A stretch of DNA of 40,859 nt from assembly GCA_024685535.1 (NCBI GenBank), contig JAIKVS010000049.1, positions 1-40,859 of the forward strand, in the 5' to 3' direction. Under the pieces are notes generated by a model. That model did no database searches, was not told the origin of the DNA, and saw only the letters and a list, made by a program, of their open reading frames with translations. Origin of the DNA: Oscillospiraceae bacterium. Lineage in GTDB: Bacteria > Bacillota > Clostridia > Oscillospirales > Oscillospiraceae. The position numbers and the translations under genes are program-made. Positions 33,477-40,859 of this stretch are shown here, one piece after another. Numbering within the stretch: the first letter of the stretch is position 1; each line of letters begins with the position of its first letter.

Positions 33477-33517
33477 AATCTACTCTTCCCGCTTAAGTGC
33501 ACACAATTTAACAATTT

Positions 33518-33546
33518 ATTATATCGCCATTATCTCAAAAAGGCAA
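33518..33546 (-). promoter_or_regulatory. Promoter of the cdaA operon
   Basis: On the minus strand there is TTGCCT (33541-33546), a 17-base spacer and a perfect TATAAT (33518-33523). About 50 very AT-rich bases upstream (33547-33600) could act as an UP element. The leader to cdaA is only about 35 bases, too short for a riboswitch. Confidence 0.75.
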
Positions 33547-33603
33547 TTATGTAATCTTAATATTTAAAGCAATTTAATTAATTTTTCCTCTTATCAAACA
33601 ACT

Positions 33604-33640
33604 TAAAAGAGTGACAGGCCAAACGCCTGTCACTCTTTTA
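33604..33640. terminator. Strong terminator after ispF
   Basis: A perfect 16-bp stem, TAAAAGAGTGACAGGC (33604-33619) with its exact complement (33625-33640), has a five-base loop. It lies 9 bases past ispF and closes the uvrA-ispF transcript before the cdaA promoter. Confidence 0.9.
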
Positions 33641-33648
33641 TTCAATCA

Positions 33649-34116
33649 TCATTCCAGCAAGACCACCGCATGAGCCGCAATCCCTTTACCTTCGCCGGTA
33701 AAACCGAGACCTTCTTCAGTAGTAGCCTTAACGCTGATGCATTCGATTGGAATCTGAAGCGCTTCAGCAATATTTTCTCGCATCTGTTCTATATAAGGAG
33801 CAAGCCTTGGTTTCTGAGCTATCACTGTGCAGTCAGTGTTGGATATTTTATAACCGAGCTCAGTGATGATTCTAACAACTTTTTTCAAAAGTTCAATGCT
33901 GTCGGCTCCAAGGAAGTGGTCGTCATTATCAGGAAAAAGCTTTCCTATATCACCTTTCGCCGCAGCTCCAAGCAACGCATCCATTAGTGCATGGATAAGG
34001 ACATCGGCGTCAGAGTGACCGTCCAGTCCTTTTTCATATGGTATATTTACTCCACCGAGTATCAGTTTTCTTCCCTCTGTCAGCCGGTGTACGTCATATC
34101 CGTGGCCTATCCTCAT
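33649..34116 (-). CDS. ispF: 2-C-methyl-D-erythritol 2,4-cyclodiphosphate synthase
   Basis: This is the fifth enzyme of the MEP isoprenoid pathway. It is 155 residues, active as a trimer. The zinc-binding motif [12 protein letters not shown] opens the protein, followed by [19 protein letters not shown] and the C-terminal [14 protein letters not shown]. It overlaps ispD by 4 bases, as in many ispDF pairs, and is last in its operon. Confidence 0.97.
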   Translation of the reverse strand: MRIGHGYDVHRLTEGRKLILGGVNIPYEKGLDGHSDADVLIHALMDALLGAAAKGDIGKLFPDNDDHFLGADSIELLKKVVRIITELGYKISNTDCTVIAQKPRLAPYIEQMRENIAEALQIPIECISVKATTEEGLGFTGEGKGIAAHAVVLLE

Positions 34117-34838
34117 GATTCACCGCGACTTTTCAATATAGCAGCGCCTTTAATTAGATCATCAGGTACGGTGAGCTTGATATTATCAGGATCTCCGGAT
34201 ACCGTATGCACCTTTACTCCCATCATTTTCGCTGCGGAACTGTCGTCCGTGAGAGAACGCTCATGAGTCACAGCATAGGACAGCGCGCCTTTTATAATGT
34301 CAGCATCAAATATCTGGGGCGTCTGTATCTGAACTGCATAATTGCGATCCGTATCTCCCGTGATAACACCTTCGTCATCAACTATTCTTATTGTATCTGC
34401 ACATCTTACAGCAGGGACGGCAGCCATAAACTGATCTGCACAGGATACCAGACTGCTAATTAGCTCCTTCGTGATAAAAGGTCTCGCAGCATCATGTATG
34501 GCAATCAGTTTTGTTTTTGGCCCGACCTCGGAAACTCCGGCAAGAGCCGATTCAGTTCTGGTCGCGCCTCCGGATACTACTTTGCTTACTTTCGTAAAAC
34601 CATTGCTGCTGCACAGATCCGAAACTTCGGAAAGCTTTTCCGTTCTGGTCACTATAACTATCTCATCTACGCATTCAGAGTCCTGAAACGGTTTTAAAGT
34701 TCTTGCAAGCACAGGAACTCCGGCAAGGTCAAGGAAAACCTTGTCCGCTCCCATACGTTCTCCGGAACCCGCTGCTACTATTACAACGGAGCAATGCGGA
34801 TCGCTCTTTTTCTTTGAAAAAAGATCTTTAAGGTTCAT
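34113..34838 (-). CDS. ispD: 2-C-methyl-D-erythritol 4-phosphate cytidylyltransferase
   Basis: This MEP-pathway enzyme couples CTP to methylerythritol phosphate. It is 241 residues. The nucleotidyltransferase loop is [15 protein letters not shown] (19-33), followed by AIHDAARPF and the QTPQIFD motif of the active site. Its start lies 10 bases after mreB. The organism therefore makes isoprenoids, including undecaprenyl carrier for wall synthesis, by the MEP route. Confidence 0.96.
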   Translation of the reverse strand: MNLKDLFSKKKSDPHCSVVIVAAGSGERMGADKVFLDLAGVPVLARTLKPFQDSECVDEIVIVTRTEKLSEVSDLCSSNGFTKVSKVVSGGATRTESALAGVSEVGPKTKLIAIHDAARPFITKELISSLVSCADQFMAAVPAVRCADTIRIVDDEGVITGDTDRNYAVQIQTPQIFDADIIKGALSYAVTHERSLTDDSSAAKMMGVKVHTVSGDPDNIKLTVPDDLIKGAAILKSRGES

Positions 34839-34848
34839 TATTCAGCAC

Positions 34849-35880
34849 TCATCCTTTCAGCTGTCTCTTGCGATAGAAGTTCATCATTCCATCCTGCATA
34901 TCATCAAGGTGCATAAGCATTTTTCCCGCTCCGTATACCGCACATGATACAGCGTCGTCCGCAACTACAGTCCTGATACCGGTACTGCGCTCAATAAGCC
35001 TGTCCATACCGTAGATCAGGCTGCCTCCACCTGACATGAGAATTCCGTTTTTGTCAAGGTCGCCTACAAGCTGAGGAGGTGTTCTTTCGAGGACGATATG
35101 TATCGTTTCAAGAATACGGTTCATAGGTTCCACAAAGGCTTCGATCAGCTCATTTGAACCTATTTCTATAGTCTTGGGAAGGCCGTTTGCAAGGTTTCTT
35201 CCCTTCACTTCCTCTGTTCCCACTTCAGGTCTTTGTATAACGCAGCCTATACTGCGCTTTATTTCCTCTGCAGTACCCATACCGATGAGCATATTGTGTT
35301 TGCGGCGGACATACTTAACAATCGCTTCATCAAAGCTTGAACCTGCGACATCTATGGATTCGCATTCCACCACTCCGCCTGCAGATATCACTGCGATCTC
35401 AGTGTTTCCTCCACCAATGTCAATAACCATATGTCCGTCAGGCTTGGAAATATCTACACCTGCGCCGAGAGCAACAGCTACAGTCGTCTCTATGAGATAA
35501 ACCTTTCTCGCTCCCGCTTCGATCGCAGAGTCAATTACTGCGCGCTCCTCAACTCCTGATATACAGCTTGGGACACAAGCAAGTACACATGGCTTGAAAA
35601 GGCTGAATGAAGTAACTCTGCTGACAAGTTCCTTCAGCATATGCGCCGCTATTTCATAATCCGAGATAACACCGGTACTGACAGGGTGGATAGCAACTAT
35701 GTTTGCAGGTGTTCTGCCAAGAAGCTTCTGTGCATCCTGACCAATTTTCAGGATCTTACCTGAAAACTTATCAACAGCAACAACTGAAGGTTCCCTGGAA
35801 ACAACACCTTTCCCCTGCTCAAAAAGCATAGTGGTGGAGGTTCCCATATCTATAGCGATATCTCTTTCAAATATAAGCAT
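34849..35880 (-). CDS. mreB: MreB/Mbl-type actin-like rod-shape protein
   Basis: About 343 residues. It is a membrane-associated actin homologue that guides lateral wall synthesis. The actin-fold motifs are present: AIDMGTSTTMLF (phosphate 1), VIDIGGGNTEIAVIS (phosphate 2) and GILMSGGGSLIYGMD (adenosine loop). I use ATG 35880 (MLIFERDIAIDMG), seven bases after GAGG. A TTG 12 bases earlier is in frame but less well placed. The gene has no mreC or mreD partner here, so it may be an Mbl/MreBH-like paralogue. I cannot separate these by eye. Confidence 0.9.
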   Translation of the reverse strand: MLIFERDIAIDMGTSTTMLFEQGKGVVSREPSVVAVDKFSGKILKIGQDAQKLLGRTPANIVAIHPVSTGVISDYEIAAHMLKELVSRVTSFSLFKPCVLACVPSCISGVEERAVIDSAIEAGARKVYLIETTVAVALGAGVDISKPDGHMVIDIGGGNTEIAVISAGGVVECESIDVAGSSFDEAIVKYVRRKHNMLIGMGTAEEIKRSIGCVIQRPEVGTEEVKGRNLANGLPKTIEIGSNELIEAFVEPMNRILETIHIVLERTPPQLVGDLDKNGILMSGGGSLIYGMDRLIERSTGIRTVVADDAVSCAVYGAGKMLMHLDDMQDGMMNFYRKRQLKG

Positions 35881-35898
35881 AAATAACCTCAAATAAAA

Positions 35899-36555
35899 TC
35901 ATTCTGCGGCTTTTGCAAGTGTTGCCGCTGTAACGGAGAGCGCGCCAGCTTCTTTAAGCACCTTGCAGCATTCCGATAATGTTGATCCGGTGGTAACTAT
36001 ATCATCGACAACAAGGATCCTTTTATCCTTTACATCTGCGCCATCACACAGTGACCATGCGCCTTTGATGTTGGTTTTACGTTCTTTTCTATCCCTTGTC
36101 AGGGACTGGGCTTTTGTCTCTTTATTCTTATACAAAATCCGTTTGCCGTCAAGTCCCAATAAAACAGAAGTACCTTCTGCAATAAGTTCTGCCTGGTCAT
36201 ATCCTCTCCTGCGTTTTCTTTTTCTGCTGATAGGAACCCATGTAAGAAGATCAAAATCGCTTTCAATATCTCTTATGCCTTCCGCAAGAAGCATTGAGTA
36301 TGTTTCGGCATATGATACTGCTCCGTAAAACTTGTATCTGAGAAAAGAATCCCTAACCATACTGTCATAACGCAGTGAGGAGAAACACGATATGCCGTCC
36401 TCCAGCCTGGTTATACGGCTGTTACCGCACAGTCTCGGAAGCCTTTTATTACACTCCGTACAGATACCTTTACATTCAGCATCGATGATCTTTCTGCAGA
36501 AGACGCATTTAGGCGGATAAATCAGATCGAGGATAAAGTATAAAAGTTTTTTCAT
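35899..36555 (-). CDS. comF: ComF family phosphoribosyltransferase-like protein
   Basis: 218 residues. An N-terminal zinc ribbon, CVFCRKIIDAECKGICTEC (17-35), precedes the phosphoribosyltransferase fold, with the PRPP loop VVDDIVTTGST near 187-197 and the GYDQAELIAEG segment. In competent Bacillota ComF helps incoming single-stranded DNA; in others the role is unclear. It overlaps recD2 by ATGA. It is intact here while comEC is broken. Confidence 0.93.
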   Translation of the reverse strand: MKKLLYFILDLIYPPKCVFCRKIIDAECKGICTECNKRLPRLCGNSRITRLEDGISCFSSLRYDSMVRDSFLRYKFYGAVSYAETYSMLLAEGIRDIESDFDLLTWVPISRKRKRRRGYDQAELIAEGTSVLLGLDGKRILYKNKETKAQSLTRDRKERKTNIKGAWSLCDGADVKDKRILVVDDIVTTGSTLSECCKVLKEAGALSVTAATLAKAAE

Positions 36556-38777
36556 CCGGCTGCTCTGACTAGTCGCGTCTTTAATGCGTTATATCTTTTC
36601 GTCTGCCTGTAGCTGTCTATCATCCTGTACGCTACATTATCATCCCCTACCAGGATCAGAAGCCGCCGAGCTCTGGATACAGCAGTATAGAGCACATCAC
36701 GGGTAAGCAGAAGAGATGAGTTCGCGCTCAAAGCGAGTATCACAGCTTCAAATTCGCTTCCCTGAGACTTATGGACGGTCATTGCCCATGCATGCTCTAT
36801 TTCGATAAGAGATTCATAGCCATATTTGACTATTTTACCGTCAAAATCGATACATATATAATCCAGATCTGTATTTATCTCGGTTATCGTGCCTGTATCA
36901 CCGTTATAGATACCGTTACCGAAAAGCAATCCGGCCTTGTCAGACCAGATGATATCATAATCGTTCCGTATCTGCATCACCCTGTCAGACTCTCTGAATA
37001 TATTGTCTCCGAATACAATTTCCTTTTTATCAGGCCCAGCAGGATTCAGCCTTTCCTGCAGCTTTCTGTTGATATTGATCGTTCCCAGTTCTCCTTTTCT
37101 TGTTGGAGAAAGAACCTGAATATCCGCCGTATTGGTACCCATATTATTCGGAAGCCTGTCGCAGAACAGATCACATATTGTGTTAAGCGCCAGTGAGGGC
37201 TGGGATCTTTTGAGTCTGAAGAAGTCCCCGGTATTTGCAGACAGATCAGGGTACTCTCCTTTGTTGATAAGATGGGCATTCTCAACAATTCGGCTGCCGT
37301 CACCCTGTCTGAAGATAGTATTGAGCTTGATCGTTTGAACAACGCCGCTTGCAATGACTGATGCAAAAACATTACCCGGGCCGACAGAAGGAAGCTGGTC
37401 TGCATCTCCGACAAGAACAAGTTTTGCATCACGAGGCAGCGCTCGAACCAGTGCATCCATAAGCATTATATCTACCATTGAGCATTCGTCCAGTATAAGT
37501 GCGTCACAGATGAGCTGATCATCCTCGTTTTTATCGAAGATAACCGTTTCATCATCCTCGGCTATCTTCGCACCAAGCAGCCTGTGAACTGTATACGCGT
37601 TATATCCCGTGACCTCTGTCATACGTTTCGCCGCTTTTCCGGTCGGGGCGCAAAGCAACGTGTGGAGCCCCAAAGTATTGAAAAGCTTCAGAACTGCTTT
37701 TATCGTGGTAGTCTTTCCTGTTCCGGGTCCGCCAGTTATAACCACAACATTGTTATCCGTAACCGCTTTAAGTGTAGATATCTGCTCCGGAGAATAGTTT
37801 ACATGCTCAGCTGATTCTATATCACTGATGATACTTTCTGTATCCGCAAAAAGCCTTGTTTTTGCTCCTGCTCTGCCGGCGAGGTCAGCTGCAACATTGG
37901 ATTCAGCCATATATATTGCCGGGAGGTAACAGGCTCTGCAACCTGCGATTTCTTCGGTTATTACATCTCCGGTTTCGACCAGATCATCTATTCCTTTTTT
38001 AACATCATCAATTTCAACGCCTATCATTTCTGCAGTAGCGCCAGCAAGCTTATCATACGGTATGAAGCAATGGCCGTTACTTAAATTGTGATTGAGTTCG
38101 AATACAACAGCGGCCTTAATGCGCTCCTGAGAGTATCCGTCCATTCCGGTCTCAAGTGCAAAGCGGTCAGCTTCCGAAAACTTGCCTCCGATAAGTGCGG
38201 AAGCAATTATATACGGATTCTCTCTGATCACTTCAAGAGAACGTTCTCCATAATAGTGGTAAATACGCATAGCCAGTACAGGGCGCAGATTATAGTTGCA
38301 TATATAAGCCAGCAGTTCCTGAATCCCGGAATGCCTGAGAAACTCTTCGTTGAGTTTCTTAGCCTTTGTGTAGTTTATTCCTTTTATTTCCGCAAGGCTT
38401 TCAGGATCATCGGCAATTACGGAAAGCGCTCTTCTTCCGAAACGGTTTACTATCAAGGTGGCAGTCGCAGGTCCTATTCCTTTGAAAACGCCGCTTGAAA
38501 GGAAACGGAAAATCGCATTTTCATTATACGGCATCTCCTGCTGATAGAAAGAAACCTTGAACTGTCTGCCGTGATTTATATCATTCACCCAGTCACCGAA
38601 AGCAGTGATCAGTTCTCCCGGAAAGACATACGGAATGCAGCCTACCAGGGTTGTCTGAGAAGTATCATCGAGACGAACCTTCAATACCGCATAACCATTC
38701 TCATCATTACGGAACACTACTGCTTCGATCTCACCGCTGATTACTGAAAGCTCTCTTTCCGTTTCGATTTCGTTCAT
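36552..38777 (-). CDS. recD2: ATP-dependent DNA helicase RecD2
   Basis: A 5'-3' SF1B helicase of 741 residues, acting without RecBC in repair and fork stability. The long N-terminal region (1-320) has an OB-like part and helix-hairpin-helix motifs (GIGPATATLIV near 100-110). Walker A is GGPGTGKT (349-356), the Walker B region is ILDECSMVDIML, and the final SF1 motif is AMTVHKSQGSEF...YTAVSRARRLL. It overlaps uvrA by ATGA, grouping two repair genes. Confidence 0.95.
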   Translation of the reverse strand: MNEIETERELSVISGEIEAVVFRNDENGYAVLKVRLDDTSQTTLVGCIPYVFPGELITAFGDWVNDINHGRQFKVSFYQQEMPYNENAIFRFLSSGVFKGIGPATATLIVNRFGRRALSVIADDPESLAEIKGINYTKAKKLNEEFLRHSGIQELLAYICNYNLRPVLAMRIYHYYGERSLEVIRENPYIIASALIGGKFSEADRFALETGMDGYSQERIKAAVVFELNHNLSNGHCFIPYDKLAGATAEMIGVEIDDVKKGIDDLVETGDVITEEIAGCRACYLPAIYMAESNVAADLAGRAGAKTRLFADTESIISDIESAEHVNYSPEQISTLKAVTDNNVVVITGGPGTGKTTTIKAVLKLFNTLGLHTLLCAPTGKAAKRMTEVTGYNAYTVHRLLGAKIAEDDETVIFDKNEDDQLICDALILDECSMVDIMLMDALVRALPRDAKLVLVGDADQLPSVGPGNVFASVIASGVVQTIKLNTIFRQGDGSRIVENAHLINKGEYPDLSANTGDFFRLKRSQPSLALNTICDLFCDRLPNNMGTNTADIQVLSPTRKGELGTININRKLQERLNPAGPDKKEIVFGDNIFRESDRVMQIRNDYDIIWSDKAGLLFGNGIYNGDTGTITEINTDLDYICIDFDGKIVKYGYESLIEIEHAWAMTVHKSQGSEFEAVILALSANSSLLLTRDVLYTAVSRARRLLILVGDDNVAYRMIDSYRQTKRYNALKTRLVRAAG

Positions 38778-40859
38778 CTCTCCAGCACCTTCTTTAAATA
38801 TTGCCCTGTATAGCTTTCATTACATTCGGCACACTCCTCGGGTGTTCCAGCGAATACAACGCTGCCCCCCCGGTCGCCGCCTTCGGGTCCGAGATCGATT
38901 ATATGATCTGCCACTTTGATAACATCAAGATTATGCTCTATCACAATCACGCTGTTATTACTGTTAACGAGCCTGTCGATTATGCTTACCAGCCTGTTTA
39001 CATCGTCACTGTGAAGACCGGTTGTAGGTTCATCCAGAATATATACCGTTGATCCTGTGTCAGGTTTCGATAGTTCGGTGGCAAGCTTGACCCTTTGTGC
39101 TTCCCCACCGGAGAGTGTAGTACTGGACTGTCCGAGCTTGATATATCCCAGGCCGACATCATAGAGCGTCTGCAGTTTCTGGAGGATCCTCTTATGGTTT
39201 GCGAAGAAAACGCATGCTTCAGAAACTGTCATATCGAGGATCTCGGAAATGTTTTTGTTCTTATACTTCACTTCCAGGGTCTCGCGGTTATACCTTCTGC
39301 CGTGGCAAACATCACATGGGACAAAGACATCCGGAAGGAAATTCATCTCTATCTTAACAAGGCCGTCACCCTTACAAGCTTCGCATCTACCTCCAGCAAC
39401 ATTGAATGAAAACCTGCCTGACCCGAATCCACGCATCCTGGCATCGTTTGTGGAAGCAAACAGCTCTCTGATATCGCTGAAAACCCCGGTATATGTTGCA
39501 GGATTAGACCTTGGTGTCCTTCCTATTGGGCTCTGGTCGAGAACTATGACTTTGTCAACATATTCAAGCCCTTCAATACTGCGGTATTTTCCCGGATTTA
39601 TCTTTGCATGATTCTTTTTATTAGCAAGTATCTTATAGAGTATCTCGTTTACAAGCGATGATTTTCCGCTGCCGGATACTCCGGTCACGCAAACGAGTTT
39701 CCCAAGAGGAAATTCTACATCGATATTTTTCAAGTTGTTCTCAGCAGCGCCATAAATAATTATTGATCTTCCACTGCCTTTCCTTCTTTTGGCAGGCACA
39801 GGTATGGAGAGGTCACCCCTGAGGTATTTACCGGTAACGGATCTTTCACAGGCTTTTATCTCATCAGGGGTTCCTGCACAGACGACATATCCTCCCTCAC
39901 TGCCGGCTCCCGGTCCCATGTCCACTATATAATCCGCCTCGAGCATCGTTTCCTCGTCATGCTCGACGATAATCAACGAATTACCCTGATCTCTCAGGTT
40001 TTTTAGCGTTATTAGAAGCTTTCTGTTGTCTACCTGGTGCAAACCTATACTTGGCTCATCCAGTATATACAGAACTCCGGTAAGACCGGAACCGATCTGT
40101 GTGGCTAGTCTTATACGCTGACTCTCCCCTCCCGATAAGGTTGCCGCAGCGCGTGAAAGACTTAGATACCCAAGACCGACATTTTTAAGGAAAAGAAGTC
40201 TGTCCTTGATCTCTCTGATTATCCTGTCCGCTATCAGCCTGTCCTTTTCAGATATTTCGGCACTGCTTATGAAATCATACGATTCCGTTACAGGCATATC
40301 TACAAACTCTGCTATGCTTTTTCCGAAAACAGTAACAGCAAGTGCCGTATCTTTCAGTCTTCTCCCTTTGCATACTGGGCACGCGCTTTCTGACATGCAT
40401 TCCTCTATCTCCGCACGTACGCTCTGGCTCTGAGTCTCTGAATATCTTCTGCTGAGATTATTTACTATCCCTTCGAACTCTCTGTTTATCACACCGAATC
40501 CGTCAGCTGTTTCATACTTCAGTTTTAGTTTCTCTCCGCCAGTGCCATAAAGAATTGCCTGGATTGCTTCTTCGGGTATGTCTTTTACAGGATCGCTCAG
40601 CTTGAAGTGATATTTTTTTGCAAGAGCATCAAAATACATTTTGGAGATGGAGTTGCTCTTTATGTTTCCCCAGCCAGAGGCAACAAGCGCACCTTCATTC
40701 AGGCTGAGTTCCTTGTTCGGGATTATCAGGTCAGGGTTTATCAGCAACTGAACACCGAGTCCTGAGCAGGTGGGACATGCACCCGCGGGATTATTGAACG
40801 AAAACATAGCAGGAGTTATCTCTTCAAGAGAAACACCGCAATCCTCGCAGGCAAAGTTC
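38774..40859 (-). CDS. uvrA: UvrABC excision nuclease subunit A (N-terminus outside window)
   Basis: UvrA is the damage-sensing ABC ATPase of nucleotide excision repair. The frame is open to the right edge, so about 694 residues are present and roughly the first 245, including the first Walker A, are missing. Present are a zinc module (CEDC at the very edge, CPTC shortly after), the first signature LSGGESQR with the ILDEPSIGLH Walker B, the second Walker A GVSGSGKSS, the second zinc finger (CEAC...CDVC) and the second signature LSGGEAQR with ILDEPTTGLH. A methionine at 40807 is internal and is not the start. Confidence 0.97.
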   Translation of the reverse strand, partial: NFACEDCGVSLEEITPAMFSFNNPAGACPTCSGLGVQLLINPDLIIPNKELSLNEGALVASGWGNIKSNSISKMYFDALAKKYHFKLSDPVKDIPEEAIQAILYGTGGEKLKLKYETADGFGVINREFEGIVNNLSRRYSETQSQSVRAEIEECMSESACPVCKGRRLKDTALAVTVFGKSIAEFVDMPVTESYDFISSAEISEKDRLIADRIIREIKDRLLFLKNVGLGYLSLSRAAATLSGGESQRIRLATQIGSGLTGVLYILDEPSIGLHQVDNRKLLITLKNLRDQGNSLIIVEHDEETMLEADYIVDMGPGAGSEGGYVVCAGTPDEIKACERSVTGKYLRGDLSIPVPAKRRKGSGRSIIIYGAAENNLKNIDVEFPLGKLVCVTGVSGSGKSSLVNEILYKILANKKNHAKINPGKYRSIEGLEYVDKVIVLDQSPIGRTPRSNPATYTGVFSDIRELFASTNDARMRGFGSGRFSFNVAGGRCEACKGDGLVKIEMNFLPDVFVPCDVCHGRRYNRETLEVKYKNKNISEILDMTVSEACVFFANHKRILQKLQTLYDVGLGYIKLGQSSTTLSGGEAQRVKLATELSKPDTGSTVYILDEPTTGLHSDDVNRLVSIIDRLVNSNNSVIVIEHNLDVIKVADHIIDLGPEGGDRGGSVVFAGTPEECAECNESYTGQYLKKVLER

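Noticed and set aside
33477-33600. A c-di-AMP riboswitch or small gene in the cdaA leader
   Set aside because: The promoter leaves about 35 bases of leader. The rest is AT-rich, without paired conserved stems or an open frame with a ribosome binding site.
1-40859. CRISPR arrays, tRNA genes, insertion sequences or a recombinase gene
   Set aside because: No regular spaced repeats, tRNA cloverleaf or TTCGA-type arms in context, or transposase/integrase motifs were seen on either strand. A recombinase for the left island may lie outside the window.

Overview
The window is a chromosomal segment of a Gram-positive Clostridia-type bacterium (Bacillota). Three things point there: the gene block yicC-remA-gmk-rpoZ-priA-def-fmt-rsmB-rlmN-prpC-prkC-rsgA in an order typical of the phylum, the mltG / U32 peptidase / alaS neighbourhood, and an RNase P RNA whose 3' half reads like the A (ancestral) class rather than the Bacillus B class. 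I cannot name the genus. Every protein gene lies on the minus strand, so transcription runs from high to low coordinates. The only plus-strand gene is rnpB.

Layout from high to low coordinates. (1) 40859-33604: uvrA (5' end outside the window), recD2, comF, a solitary mreB-like gene, ispD and ispF, closed by a strong terminator. (2) 33546-19591: a well-formed promoter starts a long operon: cdaA-cdaR (c-di-AMP), an RseC-like membrane protein, yicC, remA, gmk, rpoZ, priA, def, fmt, rsmB, rlmN, prpC, prkC and rsgA. Many neighbours overlap by 1-10 bases. yebC follows and may have its own promoter. (3) 18770-18338: rnpB on the plus strand converges on yebC at a shared terminator and diverges from murD. 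The -35 boxes of the rnpB and murD promoters share a base. (4) 18309-15646: murD and a methionine gamma-lyase-family gene, then a terminator. (5) 15644-5653: prfC, a cyclodeaminase-like gene, a sirtuin, tmk, mltG, a U32 peptidase, alaS, hinT and the 5' part of comEC. (6) 5461-1: a type I restriction-modification operon, hsdM-hsdS-hsdR, with hsdR running off the left edge.

Most of the window is ordinary housekeeping: translation start and quality control (fmt, def, rsmB, rlmN, alaS, prfC, rsgA), envelope growth and its signalling (murD, mltG, mreB, prkC/prpC, cdaA/cdaR), nucleotide supply (gmk, tmk) and DNA repair (priA, recD2, uvrA). The accessory part is the left 5.7 kb. comEC is cut inside its conserved SG-x-H motif and continues into an unrelated tail that contains an intrinsic terminator. 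The type I system follows directly. The simplest reading is an island inserted into comEC, probably disabling DNA uptake in this strain. I saw no wholly new multi-gene system, CRISPR array, tRNA gene or transposase. No stretch over 300 bases lacks a gene.
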